A DNA stretch of 64,000 nt from positions 14,013,245 to 14,077,244 of the forward strand of contig JACBWW010000017.1 of the NCBI GenBank assembly GCA_020086605.1, written 5' to 3'. The position numbers and the translations under genes were made by a program. This stretch comes from Lanius collurio (Eukaryota > Chordata > Aves > Passeriformes > Laniidae). The notes beneath the pieces are model-generated. The model was given only the letters and a program-made list of their open reading frames with translations, was not told where the DNA came from and did no database searches. Positions 37,515-52,098 of this stretch are shown here, piece after piece (the stretch's first letter is position 1; each line of letters starts with the position of its first letter).

Positions 37515-40499
37515 AGCTCCATCAGACTTGCATTATCCTTTTGTCTTGGTTTTCTTCTCAAAAAAAAAGTCTTTGCCTCTTTTCATTTTTTTTACAGTAT
37601 TCCCATCTTCTCCTTGCAGTACAGATAGTGGGATTGTCAGAGCCCATTCTTCTGAACTAAATATACTAACAGTAATAAAAGGGTACATGACCTAAATTTA
37701 CCTCTGAAAACACTAGTGCATCTGGATGCTGCATGACAACACAGAGCCCCCAGGGAAAGGGGGCTGAGGTTGGGGCACTCTGCCCAGCCAGGACAGGGAA
37801 CCTGTGGCTGCAGCAACCTCCTCCCAAAAAAGGGAAAGAATGTTTCAGGTTTTGCAAGGGTAAAATGTCCAAACACCAAGTGAGATGCAGTGTCATGACT
37901 CACATCATATCCTATTCCTCCTACAAGGGGAAGTCTGCTGCTCCTGTGCAAAAAGATAAAAAGGGAGAAAAAGTAACAAAGCTCTGTCATATCAGGCCAC
38001 AAGAAGCATACAGAACTGCCTAGGGTGAAGACAAGAATAAGCAATGTCAGCATAGAAAGGTGTCATACAAGGTTTAAGCTTTTTCAGAGGTAGAGTGTCT
38101 GTCTCTCTAATGAATAAGTACATAACCCATGAAAATTTAATTCCAACTGTTTTATATTTCTTATAAAAACTTTTCAAACCATGGGATCACTCACAGGTGA
38201 GCATTCCACTGACAACATAAAGTGACATTTTATTAGGTATGTCCCTTTACAAACTGCAAGTCTGTGCTGAGATATATAAATATGTCTCATAACATAGCAT
38301 ATGCCTTTACATGCAGCACAGTGCAGGGTAGGGAGCAGGGAGTAAGTAGTGACAGATGACAGATTTTCCTCAGTCCAGAAGAAAAGGCTATTAAATATTA
38401 ATTGGCAACACAGGCAGCCTTTACTGCATATGTATATACCCCAATACTCTGATTTCCAAGACTCATTTGCAAAATGTAACTCTGTAATTTGTTCTATTTG
38501 TGATTTTCATACTGCTGCTGTAATATTTAATAATTAATATAAGAAGGTCCAGTAATAAATTCCTGTTTTCACCTCTCTTTTGCTTTTTTGCTCTAGAACT
38601 GTGACTAAAAGATAATACTTCAAGATCACAGCTTGAACAATATTTAAATCCTTTCACCAGCTGGAGGAAATTCTGGGCAAAGTGCTAGAAGGAAAGAAGT
38701 ACAAGATCTCTTGGAGACAAGATGCAGTGTTACTTACATTCCTCCACTTCAATCTTATAAGCTCCTATAAATCCCCTCTCACAACAGAGAGTAACACAGG
38801 AGTGCCCTTGGAAGAGGGTGAAGTAACTGAAGGATGAGTTTGCAGTCCATGAGTAATATTAATGTAATGCTTTTAGTCTGCTCTTATGCACAGCCTTCTA
38901 AAGGAAGTGCCTAAACTCAGCCAGAAAACACAGGCTGAATACCACAGTTAGGGGTAAAATGCTGCAGGCAGTAATTATCAATCACTTTCTTTTCCCAGCC
39001 ATCAAAGAAGGTAATTTGTTTGTTTTCTCCACCCAGCAAGGAAAAGACTGGGTGGTCTTCTGACTTTAGAGTCTGAGAAATATTCCTCTCAAGGGCAAGG
39101 CTACCTCAGGTCTCTTGGACAGCATGAGGTCCTTCTTCAACATGGTCTTACATTGTATTTGATTTTAGTCACAGACATTAAGACTGTGGCAATGTTTTGC
39201 AAATCATCACTAAATACCTTTTCTTCATAGTGCTGTGTAAATCTCAGGAGTGTTTGCATGAAACTAATAAAGCCTTACTTGTTGAAAGGTAACATGTTTC
39301 CAGTTCCTGAGCTGTTTTCATCAGTATGGGACTGCCATGCCACAGAGACTTTTTTTATCAGGTTAGAGACTAATTCCCCTTCATCTTGCAGTAGTTGTCA
39401 CCAGTTGCAAGAATCCAGCAGCTTTATTTAATATGTAAGTGAATTCTGATGCTATTATTTCATTGAGGAAGTGACATCCCAATTAAACAGTAACATAAAA
39501 ACTCAGCACCTTGCAGAAAATTCAAACAATTCTCCTATTTATTTAAAAACATCAATTGGATTGCTACACATTCAGACTTTAAAAAATTAAAAATTTTTGT
39601 TTCCTCATCCCCTACTTAAACAATGTACACCTGATAATACTTACACTAAGAACCATGCTGGTTAAAGTCAAGGTTGTTTGAGTACTAAAAAACCTAAGTC
39701 ATGGAGTGTTCAATGTTGCAATTCAGCTTCCCTTTGCAGTAAAAGGAAACTAGGAGAAAATGGGACAGGAACCAGGCTGAAAAGCTTTCTGAAAGCTGCA
39801 GCTGCAGCCAACAGCTGAAATTTAAAATCAGACATTATTTTCTCTCCTCATCTTGTGGGCTCTGCCACAGTTTCAATAAACCACAAATTTAGCCACAGAG
39901 GCATTATCGCTTGTAATTTTCTTTTGCTGATGGAGCTAAAATAAGAACCATTAACACTTCCCCCAACTTCAGAAAGCAGCATATGTCCGTCTCCAATTGG
40001 GTTCTTGACAGGTTCCATGTGGACAATGTGTAAGGCAAGTAGCAACCACCAAATCTGGTGCTGTGAAATTAGCAGTTTAATATTGCAGAGAGAACCTGAA
40101 ACACAAGATCACATGGGTCAAGGAAAGCAGAAGCAAGAACTGCTGCCATTTCCCAGCCCAGAGAGAGAGCCGACATGTGATAGCCAGCAGACATGGCTCC
40201 CTTGGATTTCCAGAGGGCATGTGGCAACATCCCTCAGTAACGAAACAAAGAGAGGAGATCTTCCCATTGATAAAAAACTGAATGAAAATAGGAAAAAACC
40301 CTGTAGGAACAAAAGCCAAATTTCCCTGGAGATGCAGATTACCAATCACACAGAATGGACTTGTTCAGGCAGCTCTCAACATTAGCGAGCTGAAAAGGGG
40401 GTTTAAGCAAGGTGGCAGAGCTTACTGAGTACATTCTGATATTCAGGGAAGACAAGCATCAGTTACAAGGAAGAAACTTCACAAGATTCACTGACTAGG

Positions 40500-41325
40500 C
40501 TGTAAATTGACAGATAAAATCCCATGTAGATAAATGTAAAGTGATGCACATTGACATTGAACAAGTTATTATCGCTCAAAAAGAGAGCTTGAGGTTATAA
40601 TAATTTTTTTGAAAACTTCAGCTCAGTGCTCATTAATGATTAAAAAACCAAATAAATGTAAGAAAGTGCTAGGAAAAGAATAGCAAACAAGGCAGATAAT
40701 ACCATTATGCTACTGTACAAATCCACAGTCTACTCACATTTTGGATATTGCATGCAATTTTAATTTACTCCTGGTCAAAAAAGGTATAGTAGAAATGTTT
40801 AGAAAAGGGCAGCATGGATGATCAAAGTTATAGAAGAGTTTCTGTAAAACAAACAACTGAATTATGTAGAACTCTCCATTATGAAAACAGATGACTCAAA
40901 CATCTGTTTGAGGTCCATAAACATGAATGACAGAAGTTGAATGGAAAAAGGCTGTTCACTGTCTCCCTCAATACAGACTGTAGGGTCATCAAATGAAAGA
41001 AGTAAGCTAATGACTCCAAACTACATAGATGTGAATATTAATTTCACAGAGCATTATGGAAGTGCTGGTAAGCTGGGGAACTTCCTGCTGTAGGACACTG
41101 CAGTTACTGAGTTAAGAGGAGTTTAAAAAAATAAAAAAAAAGCTAATGGAAAAAAAAATCCATTGAGCACTGTTAAGAAAAAGGACATAACCCTTTGTTT
41201 CCCTCAAGTAATCTTTTAATTGCATATTTCTGGGAGCTGGGGGGATATTCCAGAAGTATGACTACATACTTCCCTTGTTCCCACATTCTTCCTTAGGTAA
41301 CAGTCACCACTCAAGACTGGTTGTT
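40500..41325 (+). mobile_element. Ancient, strongly diverged CR1 3' half (relic)
   Basis: This stretch follows the order of an old sauropsid CR1 (the type common in turtles and crocodilians) in sense orientation. Landmarks are AAATGTAAAGTGATGCACATTG (40,535-40,556, quoted in part), CACATTTTGGATATTGCATGCA (from 40,736, in part), AGAAAAGGGCAGCATGGATGAT (from 40,800, in part), GGTCATCAAATGAAAGAAG (40,983-41,001), GGGAACTTCCTGCTGTAGGA (41,076-41,095), and near the end TTCTTCCTTAGGTAACAGTC (41,287-41,306). Together these cover the end of the reverse-transcriptase ORF and the 3'UTR. Frames are broken everywhere, so it has no coding capacity. It lies upstream of KIAA1217, opposite in orientation to the gene. 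The call rests on remembered family structure; boundaries are approximate. Confidence 0.75.
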
Positions 41326-44300
41326 GGGCCTGCTACAACTGCTCTTACACTTGACAAGGTACAAGAAACCCTGATATTGTTAGCAACGCTTTGTAATATG
41401 TGCTGAACATAAAGAAATAGAAGCACATTACAACAGAAAAATAGCAACTGTAGACCTAATGAAAACACTGTGCTCTCTAGTGAGAATCACATGGAAATCT
41501 CCTGAAGAGAGGATATAGGAGAAAATGAATGGCATACAATATATTAAGTCATGTCTCATCTGCTGTAGAAAATTGTCTGTGCTGGAAAGCCAGTGCAGTA
41601 GAAGCTAGAGAACAAATTTGCGGTGCTTCAGAGGTGACAGACAATGCAGGGTAAATCTGACACAGCATCAGCATCCAGGGCTCTGGATACCATCAAGTGT
41701 CAGAACACTGTTAAACCTTTTGAACAAGAGATCTGTACAGCTTGGGGGGCTGAGATAATCTTTTCTCCCGCATCAGTTCCCTGCTACAGAGAAGCCACTC
41801 TGGAGGACTTTAGGCACCCTGACTTAGACTGAAGCACAGCATGGCACCAAGCCTCCCCTGCCCTTCCCCGTTTCTCTGGGATATAGGACCTAGTGTACAG
41901 CAGGCAAGGCTGTGCAGATCAGTGCACAGTACTCCACAAAGTAGCATGAGGATCTGGTAGGTCATTGGTAATTTGTTCATTTAGAAGCATGAAATCTGAA
42001 TATCTGCTCACACTGCTGCATCATATGCTTTGTTCCTGTCGTTCCTTGGAGATTTGCTTTGACTATTTCCTATTTGAGATGTGTAACCATATCTATGCTT
42101 TCTCAGTCCAAGGAAACAGGAGATTTATTTTTTACTTTTTTTTTTCAGTCAGGAGACATTTTTCAAGGGCAAAGAATAATACACCTTTTATTAAGCAGTG
42201 ATGCACAGTTAAGAAACTTTACTAGCAATTTCTCAAGGAATGTTATGACTGGCTGACTTGAAAGAGACCTATCCAGAATCTCATTAGATTTTCAAGTACT
42301 TTAGAAAACAGTAAAGCAATAGCAGTTTCATACCTGAGATTACGTACTTGTGTGTGAACTGCAGAAACACACCTCAGTAGTTACAAGTGTCATGCACTTG
42401 GAGCTACTGCTGTAACAGGGAGCTCCTGGAGTCTGGGAGGCTGTTGCAGCAGGCTCTTTGTAAACATTTTATTTGCATGATTAAATAGTGTTTCTCAAGT
42501 GGTGTACATCTGACACCATATACAGTGATATATCTTAGTAACTCCTCACCCAGAAAACCTGAAGTAGTTAAAAAAAAATCACAAAAGCTTTGTGGGTGTG
42601 GAGCACACACAGTTCGTAACACCTTGCATAAGCAACCTTTGGATATTGTGGTTTGTGTAAAGCAGCCAAATCTGTCCTGTGCTGGACACCAGGGCTCTGC
42701 ACATGGACCTGCAAAGCTGGCTGCAGGCTGGCAGATGCTGGTTGTTCTAGAGATGTTTTACACCCATCTGCAATATTGGCACTGCAAATGAGAGAAAGTA
42801 AGAGTGCTCTTTTCTAGCTGATGGGATTTCTCCTTAGATACCACCAAAGACTCCCAGACCCTCCTTCTTCTGCATGGAAGACAACTTGCCAGACCTCACT
42901 TAGTCCCAGCCATAGAAAGTACAAGGAAATGCCCATCTAATATCCACTTAGTAACCACAGAAGTGAAAGAGGAACCTGCTGAAGGTAATTCATTGCACTG
43001 AATCTAGACGCCTGTTTTAGGATGGGGTGAATTAGTCTCCTGAGACACCTCTCCATGACTGTACAGTAGCATATGTATTTGGCTAAATGCCCAGCAAATA
43101 CAGGACCAGTGTTACAGGAGCTGACTCTTGCATGCAGCAGAGTAAAGCACTTATTGTTCAGTGGGCAGCTCTCCAATGGAGGTAGTGATGATCACTTGAA
43201 AACATCTGTACATGTGGTTTTTTGGATGGCATGACACTTCCTTAAATAGCTCGGAGAATAAAATAAAATTAATTTTTTATTTGGAAAAATATGTACTCTC
43301 TATACATGGAAATATCTTCTAATACTCTTTCTGACATTTCCACAATGTTTTAGACAGTGAGTGATTCCCATGTAGATGCTTTTCCTCAAGAGCCAAGCAT
43401 ATGTTTAATTCCAAATTTTAGACTCATGTTCCAGATTTTCTGTATGAAGACTTTCCTATTTCTATTTTTGCTCAACACTTTTTGTCATACTGTTTTGCTG
43501 CCAGCAGACTAGACAATCACTTTCTAAAAGACTTCTCTCTTGAAACAAAACAATCTAACCCAGACCATATTCTGAGGAGACTCTCACTACCATAAAATGC
43601 TGTTTTACAAGGCTGAGGATGGTCTGTCTTTCCCTTGCACTACATTTCTGTTTGCAATCTCATACCAGATGAAGCTGTTGCATGATTCCTGTCCAGACTT
43701 GGAAAACTGAAGCATGAAGCCTGCTCTTAAAACGTCTGTCTGTAACACTTCATGAGTGGCTGCTGTGGCTGTGCCAGAAGGGCTGCAAGCAGGGCTTCCT
43801 TCTACACTTTGGCCCCAATCCATGGAGACACACTGCAGCACCCACCCCGGGCTCTGCTGAGCCAGGTGGGGATCTAGAGCTGTGCAGCATCTGACTCCAC
43901 ATGGAGAGGCAACTCCTGTCTCACACAAACACACGTGTGCATCCTGCCACTGCCTGCTCAGCTGCTGCTTCTCTCACCTCTTGGCTCGTGGTCTTCAGTG
44001 TATTTTGCTGACAACGTATCTTACTTTGCCTCACCTAGCACCCCCCCAAGAAATACAGGAAGAAAAGCTATTTAGAGACAAAGGCATAGTTAAAAGACTG
44101 TGTTTTTAAAGCTGTCAGTGGCTGGATAGAGTGGATAGTTGGGCTGGTGAGAGGCTGAGAGCTGGCCTGGGGGGTTCCAGCTGCTGAAGGCTGTTCAGCA
44201 CCAGCATGAGCACTGAGAGGAAAAGCAAGCACTCACCTCCTGCAGGTGTTGAAGCTGCTGTCCCCTAAAACACACAGCCCAGCAGCAGGAGAGGGAATTC

Positions 44301-47300
44301 ACTTCCCATCTTGCTACTTCATCTCAGGACTTGTCCTAGCTTTTAATTTTGTGGTCATGACCCTACTGTGCTCAATGTCCTGCCAATGAAATACAGGCAA
44401 CTTTTGCAAAACTAAACAGTTTCCTACCATGGAAAGTCCCAGATTTTAGAGAAAATAGGTTGATCTCCACCCATTGTCTGTGTCAGAATTTCCTTCACAG
44501 CCTCAAATTACAGCCTTCTAATGAAAGCATGGGGAAATCAGATGAACAGGGAAATCAGACTTTGACAATAGAGACACTAATGACACTTTTTTTTTTTTTT
44601 TTTTTTTAGAAAAAAAAAGCTCTTTTTAAAGCTTTCATTTGTCTCTCATCCTCAATGAAACACAAAGAGTCCCAAAAGAAGAACATGCAGAAGCATGTCC
44701 CACGGGTTTCCTGTGGCTGGCAAGATCCCCTTATTAAAGTCCAGAAACTTCATCAGGCTTGGATAAGAAATGTTAAAGCTATTCTTAGACGCTGCTTTGG
44801 AAACCACAAACTGATTTTGAACACAGAAAAGTTCTCTTTGAGAGTCCTGAAAGATCTTAAAATCTTCAGTCATTCTCTAAAACCTCATTTGTTTTCAGGG
44901 TGAAGCCTCAGGCTGCTGGCTCTCCCTATGGCCTCAAAACTGGCTAGACCACAAGAGATTCTGCTCCAAGCCGGTGCCATATGATCAATTAACCACTTAA
45001 AACTCCATGTAACATCTCAGAATAGGTCATAAGTGGAGGTATATTTTACTCTGTAAAACTCACGACACTTGTTTTTGGAGTTACACGATGATGCAGACAC
45101 ACACACTCGGCACTTTGCACACACTCCAATGCCATCAGTGTAAGCTGCTAAGTTCTGAAAGAAAACTAAGCTTCCATAATTGCTATTTAGTTACTGGAGT
45201 TGATATCTGGTTGAAGATAAAAACAAAACAAAACATAAAGTTTTAGACTAAAATACAAGCTGTGATGCTGGCAGAATTTAGAACTGATCTTATAAAATAC
45301 CAGCACGTGGGATACTGAGCATTACTTCTTAATGTTATTACGTGTTCTTCACAGGAATGGGGTTAGATTTAAATCCCAGCAATGCATTAGTGTTGCCTAT
45401 GGAAAGAAAAATACCCAAGGAATATATAGCTGATATACATCCCCTAAAAAACCCCAACACTTAAACTTGACTTGGCAAAGTCTTTACACATATTAGGTAA
45501 AAGACTTAAAAACAGATGCTCCTTCTTACCAGCAGCCAAGATCTTCTAATAACCCTACAACTTGTTAATCAACTAACATATGGTACCACTTTAGGAAAAC
45601 ACACCATTCTGATTTTGCATTTACATGGTCTGTTTCGTACAAAACTGTTGTCAAGATTTAGCCATTGTTATATAAACTAATATTTTTTTCCCTATACATT
45701 AAATTAATCAATAAGTACAGAAATAAGAAGATAATAAATTTTAATTCAAACAATAAGTAAAACTCATTTTCACATAGTTTTCAGTGATGGATAAATTTCT
45801 GCTTACCATGCTGAACCTCTAATCTAAACTATAAAAACTAAAAACTAATCTATAAAAATCACAACTTGCTGCAAAATTATGACATAAAGTTTCTGTTACT
45901 TAAAACCTCTTAAAACCCATTACTTTAAGTTTTTTAGGGCAAAGCTAAACTGCCAAGGCAAAATTTAATGTAGGTTCATAATATCTGCACAAGGTGGTTC
46001 TTACATATACATAACTTCATTAAAGTGTTTTAACTTCTATTTTAAACACATAAGAAGCCTTACTGACTCCTAAAAAGGATACCACAATTTCCTTACACAG
46101 AATATAATACTGCTAAACACTACTAGGTGAAAAAATAAAATGTAACTGGCTTATTAGGTTTATCTTTTAATGAACCTTATTCATTTATTTAATTTTAAAC
46201 CAGTGTGGCTGTGATGACCCAGTCTCTCTATGCCTGTCACTGGCTTAATTTACCAATACTCAGCTGCTGGACCACAACAGCTTTTGCCATCCTGACACAA
46301 ATTCAGTGCCAGTCCATTCACAGTGTCACATACCTTGCACAAACCTACCACCCATCAGTCTGGGTGCCAGGCAGAAGTTTCTGCTGCTAAGCCTCCTTGT
46401 GGAAATGGGATCAGCCTGCTCTCCAAAGGTGTTTATCAGACACTGCTCACAAACCACAGCAGCAGCAGCTCTCCCCATCTGAGCTGCTTCTACAACTCTA
46501 AATTCAGCCCAGGGGTGTTTGCCCCACAGTCAGGAGGCTTTGGCAGCCCTGGTTCTCTCTGCAGTGCCACAGCTCCTCCACAGCCCTGTCTGTGCCATGC
46601 CTGGCCGGGGCCATTGAACAGTGTGCCAAGGCAGGGGGCACCCAGCTCCAGGTTTTGCAGAAAGAGGCCCAAGTATTTTGCTGTGTCACCCTGCAGATGA
46701 GGTGACATCAAAACAGCTCTGGTCAGAGCATGGAAGGGAACAACTGCCTCTGCCCAGACAAGAAAACTGTGAGCAAGAACAAGGACGTTTGGCAGAGAAG
46801 GTCTATAAAACAGTAAAGCTCATGGAGAAAGCTTAGGAAGGCATTTATGATTTATGTTTGCTATTTTAAATTAAAGATAGGCAGTTTTGAATGTGTATAT
46901 TTATTCTGCAGTTTCAGGCCATTAGGATGGCTTGTTTTTGGGCTGTTTTTTCATGCTCTTAACATCAGACACAGATGCAGCAGATTTAAAAAAACACGTT
47001 CAAAGTACTTGCATATGGAAGCTTGTTTACAACTACAAAAAGAATTGCCTTACAATGCCACTTCTCAGCACTGGTCATGACAATGCATTTAGTTCTATTT
47101 AAAGGAAGAGATAGTTCTAAAATTTCTGAATACCTGAAACACACTAAAAGCACCCAACATGTTTTTCAGGCAAATTATTTTTTTTTCTCCCTGTATTTTC
47201 AATGGCAGAATAAAAATGAAAGTAGAGCACTCGAATTCCTGAAATTTGTCTAACATATAGTTTAAAAGCTGAAATCTGGGCTTTCACTTGCAAGAAATAC

Positions 47301-50300
47301 AAAGGCACAAACTTACAGGAAAATAAAGTGATTTAAGAAAACTGAAATAAGAGAATGTCACAACCTTTAGTTATTTGACACCATTCAAAATTTTATAAAT
47401 TTGTATAGACTGGAAGACTGACATTCTTAAGTTATTAAATTTTGAACTATCCCACATATACACACCTGTGTTAACAGATACATAATACTACACCTCTATC
47501 TTTCACAGCATATCCCTCCCTCTCTAAATTGCTCATCATCAATTAAATTATAAAGTCTATCAAGATACACAAGAATTTCCCGTATAGTGTGTGATATAAT
47601 GGTCCAATGGATTCTGCTATGAGTTCCAGGCTATTACTCATAATATAATAAATGATACTTTAAAATGCATTGCAGAAATTCTCTCTCAGTTAAATACTTG
47701 ATTTTCACTTAAATGTAGCAATAATCTCCTTAAACAGATGCATGACTGAAATGAACATTAATAGTTTCACATACTGGCACACATATCTGACAGAAATCTT
47801 AAAGAAATTCAAAGCAGGTTATACTGTCTGCAGAAGATAAAAGTCCCACCTGGCCAATCCCAAAACAGATCATCAGATAGGATGAGACAGTCAGTGCTGG
47901 AATGTGTCTCTTCTGAAAGGCTAGCATGTACATGGTGGGGACAGTGTGTAAGGGTGGCTCACCTGGGTAAACAGGCAGCTTCATGACCAAACTCACCCCT
48001 GCAGCAACATTCTTGGCTTGAAAAGGGTTGCAGAGAACACTTGATAAATTATCTGGAAGTAGACGTTTCTTCCATCTCCAGCTTACTCTCATTTTTTAAA
48101 ATTAATTATTTTCTTTGAGTTTTGCTGCATAAAAATTCAAGAGTTTGCTTACCAAACCTCAGTTCCTAGGGGTAGCAAAAGGATAACAAATGTGAATTTT
48201 CAGCAGTTTAAGACTTTTGGGGTGCAGAGCCCTTTGGCATTTGTATAACAGCTCCTACAAGGAGCCCACAAACAGCAGTGGATTCGCAGCCACTGGGGAT
48301 GAAGACAAATTTCCTACTGACAGCCAAGGAGCAGGCAAGGAGGCACAAGCAGATCCTGGATTTTGTCTTACTGCACCCCAGCTGCCTCCCTGAGTCACCT
48401 CTATGGGGAAAGAGCAGAGGGCAAGGGGACTTTGGGGGCTCCCACTGTGCTTCAGCACACACCCCCCTGCACCAGGAGCACACTCCTCATGTAGTGGAGG
48501 AGAACAAATGCTTCCATAGTGCCTCCACACCTAGGTCCACATGGCCACTGCTCCCAGCATGAGAGCACACGCTTCTGGATGAAGTACAGAATTAGGTATG
48601 CCTTGAACACTACTCTATTTTTGATTAATCCAAAAGAGAAATGCATCTAGACAAACACTCTCATTCTACTCTGCTCACTTAGGGTATCTAACTCTGCCTC
48701 AAAGAAGGTTTGGATTGCTCTACTATTGGTATTTAAACAAAACCCTTGATTCTAAACTGTTGGTGGAAGGGAAGTACCCTAAAGCTATCTGAAACATCTG
48801 AAAAGAACACTACAGATGCATGGATGGGCAAAATTACCTTTGTCTCTTAATCCAAGATCCTGGAAAATGAAATGCACTGCTAATATCTCTCAAAGGTATC
48901 CAGCAGCTTAGATTGGCACATTGTAACAACAAGCAGTAGTGGATCTGCTATTGTTTTCTTTTCTTACTGGACATTTCACCCTTGTTAATTCACCAAATTA
49001 GTATCTACTGAGTTCAAAGATATTACACAATACCCACAGTCCCTCCCCTTCAACAAAGAAGATAAAACATACTATGTTTAAAATACATTTAAATTTCTAG
49101 ATAATAACAAGATGTATAAAATTAAAACTTCATTTAAATGTTTTAACTTACTGAACAATTCTCCTCCTCCAGCAGAGAGTTATTAGGAACAAGAAGGGAA
49201 TTTCCTCCTCCTCAGACTATTCTTGAAATAGATTGCAGTAAGTCTTCCTTTCCAACCCCAGCCTTCAACAGCAAAAGGAAGCAACTCTCAATCTACAGGC
49301 AGGAACAACCTCACGAACTAAAAAAACCCAACCAAACAACCTCCATCCCAAAATTTTGACAGCCACTTTATTAAATGTCAACACAGACATTTCTGAAAGG
49401 AGATCTCTATGAGCTGTTTTAAAAGACTTCCTACTGCAGAAACCTAAACCTTAGCATAATGCTTGCTTGTCTTGCCTTTCAAGTCCGGAAAGCTCTTTGT
49501 TAAGATCACTTGTAGAAAGGAAACAAGTTTTCACTCACTCTCTGGGTGCATTTTTATAAGCCAGTCTTGTAAACAAAACAGTGATAGTTTATGGATGCCA
49601 ATAGAGGACAGACTGCCTTTGCCATGAATGTTAAATGAACATTTCTACATCAGCCCCACATAGCCTTGCAAGACCTGGGAATTCACCCCATACGGCAGGG
49701 TCAACAGTCAGAAGACAACAACAAAAAGGTTCAGGTGGCAATAGCCTCCTGACAACTTTACTGTCATTAATAGGCAAGGAAAAGGCAAAATATTTAGTGA
49801 GTGGCTGTATAAATGTGCATTGCACAGCATGGAACAATCTCATTTCAAAGATTTCAATCAAGTGGAAGCCAAGTCAATAACTAAACCATATGCTAGACCC
49901 TGAGATCAGCCTTGGTATGGCAATGATGAAAGTGGGTGTTAGCTGAATTTAGCAACTGAGAAGATAGAGGGTCCTTTGGTTTCTGGGTTTGTTTGGGGTA
50001 GCTGGGGTTTTTAAAAGATAGTGTTCTCTGCCTCTTTCTCATTTCTTCAGCCTGGAACACCTCCCCTCCTCTCTTATAGGATAGGCCAAAGAAAGGGGCT
50101 TTGCACAATAGCTTGTGAAACTCCCTCGTAGAGATCCCTCTGTATCATGAAGGGATTTTGGCAGAGAGACCGATGTTGCAGCCCCAGAATCTTAAGAAAG
50201 GTGGAAGGCCAGAGTTGTCCCTGTTTAGTCCATGCCTTTGTCCTGAGATCTGATATAAAATCTTGAAAACTCAGCTGCGCTGTGAGCACTTCAGCCTTCA

Positions 50301-52098
50301 CAACCTTCCCAGGACTGTTCTGTGGAAACTGTGTTGACAAAAAACATTCTCCACAAAATTTTTATGTAGCATTGGATTGGTAATCACAGGCTTCTTCAGT
50401 ACAGCATGCCACTCCTAGATTTACCAATCCCTTGCTCATATCTTTTTCTGACCTTGCTGCAGACTTGGAAAACAGAGAAACCCTGATCTAACCTTTTAAT
50501 ACTAATGTGTGAGCTGGAAGAACTGTAACAGCACAAGATCATCACCTTCCATAAAAAGCAAGAGACAAAGTCCTTCCTAAGGACATACCTTCCCCCATCC
50601 CTGATCAATTAAGACAATCTGATCAATGATCAGGAAGATGAGAGTGCTCTAGGCTCCTCTATGGAGGTTTTATTTGCTCTATCAGGAGCCCAGGCTGCTC
50701 ATTTAGGGGTTGAAATTAAATGACTAGAAGTCGGTCATCTTTGAGAATAACAGACTGAATTCGTCACTGAATCAAAGCCTCATTGTAACAAAATGGTTTT
50801 TCACAATTGAAAATTGCAAATTATTGGCAGATGCTCCATTAGTGCAAAAGAATCATCACAAACTGCAAATGAAAACTTGGAAAAACAAAATGTGCAGGAA
50901 ATCCAGAAAGAACAGTGGTGGGGTCAACATGACAGAGGAAAAGAGCTGAAATTGAAAGATACTCTCTATTGGGAAAAGTCTGAAGAAATACAGGAAAAAT
51001 ATTTCCACAAGTTTTCTGGCAAAGAAATCCTTCATTAGGAAGCAGGGAAATAAAAATGCTCCTGGGAGAAATGCAGAGAGATGTGTTTGATGGCTCATGG
51101 CTACCTGCCATCTGATTAGCAGTGCTACCATAGAAGCAGCAGGTATGAAAATGCACTGATATACCAAAATTCTGTCCTGGGAAAGCATGTGACAATACTT
51201 ATAATTGACACTGGCAATGCTTGCACCTCCCAAAATGTCAATAAAATTCGTTACAGATTTATGCAGTTGATGATTTTTGTTTCATATGAGGAAAAGGAGT
51301 GTCATCTCAAACTAATGAGGTTGCCATACCAAAATCCATGTTCATTTAAATAGCAGACTAAATGCAAACAGATGCTGTCTTGATTTCACATTTAAAGTCC
51401 AAGACAATGGTTCCCAAAGCAGGGTCCCAAGCTATGTAGGGCCTGCTGCAGGACTCTGAAAAACTGTAATCTTATTTTACAGCACCCAAAAGTCATCTTC
51501 GGGGAATAAAGGAAATAAATTGCAGCTACCCTTCCTACACCCATGAACTTTGCCTCTTTTAGGAAGAGAAACAGAAGGAGGGTAGTAGTAGGACCCAGTA
51601 AGAGGTTGCAACTCTTTTGTATAAAATTGCTATTTAGCAGTGAATGAAATTTTTGTAATGGTCTTTACTATATCCTCATTTTACTCATCATGTTATCACT
51701 GATTATGAAGAACCCACAGAAGGTTTTTGCTGCTGTTAATACTTTTTTTTTTTAAATGAAAACCATTACTGACTGTAGCCTCCTCTGCCACAGTCATCCT
51801 GGACACAGCCAAAGCGTGGGTGGGGAAAAGCAGCTACTGCCAGGCTCTTACACCACAGCTCAAACAGAGACTCAGAACTTTCATTCTAGTTCTTCCAAAA
51901 ACTTGATGTGTCCCTGTTTTGCCTTAATTTCTTTCCAGGAAGTAGGGGTGTAACCTGTGACAAGTTGCTATTGCTGTGCATGTGTGTTTTGCTGCTACCG
52001 AAGTATACTTTGAAGGTGTATCTTTGCACTCCTCAAGAACAGCCCCTTAAATAACCCGATCCAAAAAATACATATGTATTGCCTGAATTAGAATAGAA
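41326..52098. other. Upstream flank; no gene seen
   Basis: AT-rich, with a few GC-richer patches (42.6, 43.8, 46.5 and 48.3 kb) where short frames open on both strands without recognisable products. It contains the poly(T) at 44,587 and a faint hAT-like terminus near 51.4 kb. Confidence 0.65.
44587..44607. repeat. 21-base poly(T) run followed by an A run
   Basis: Twenty-one T residues followed by AG and eight or nine A residues form a small T/A inverted structure. No element is recognised beside it. Confidence 0.95.

Larger units (their letters stand above)
34111..40499. other. Upstream flank; no gene seen
   Basis: AT-rich unique sequence holding one CR1 relic (36.55-36.65 kb) and the TCAC microsatellite (37.47 kb). 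Overlapping frames near 37.3-38.1 kb on both strands show no recognised domain. Confidence 0.65.
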
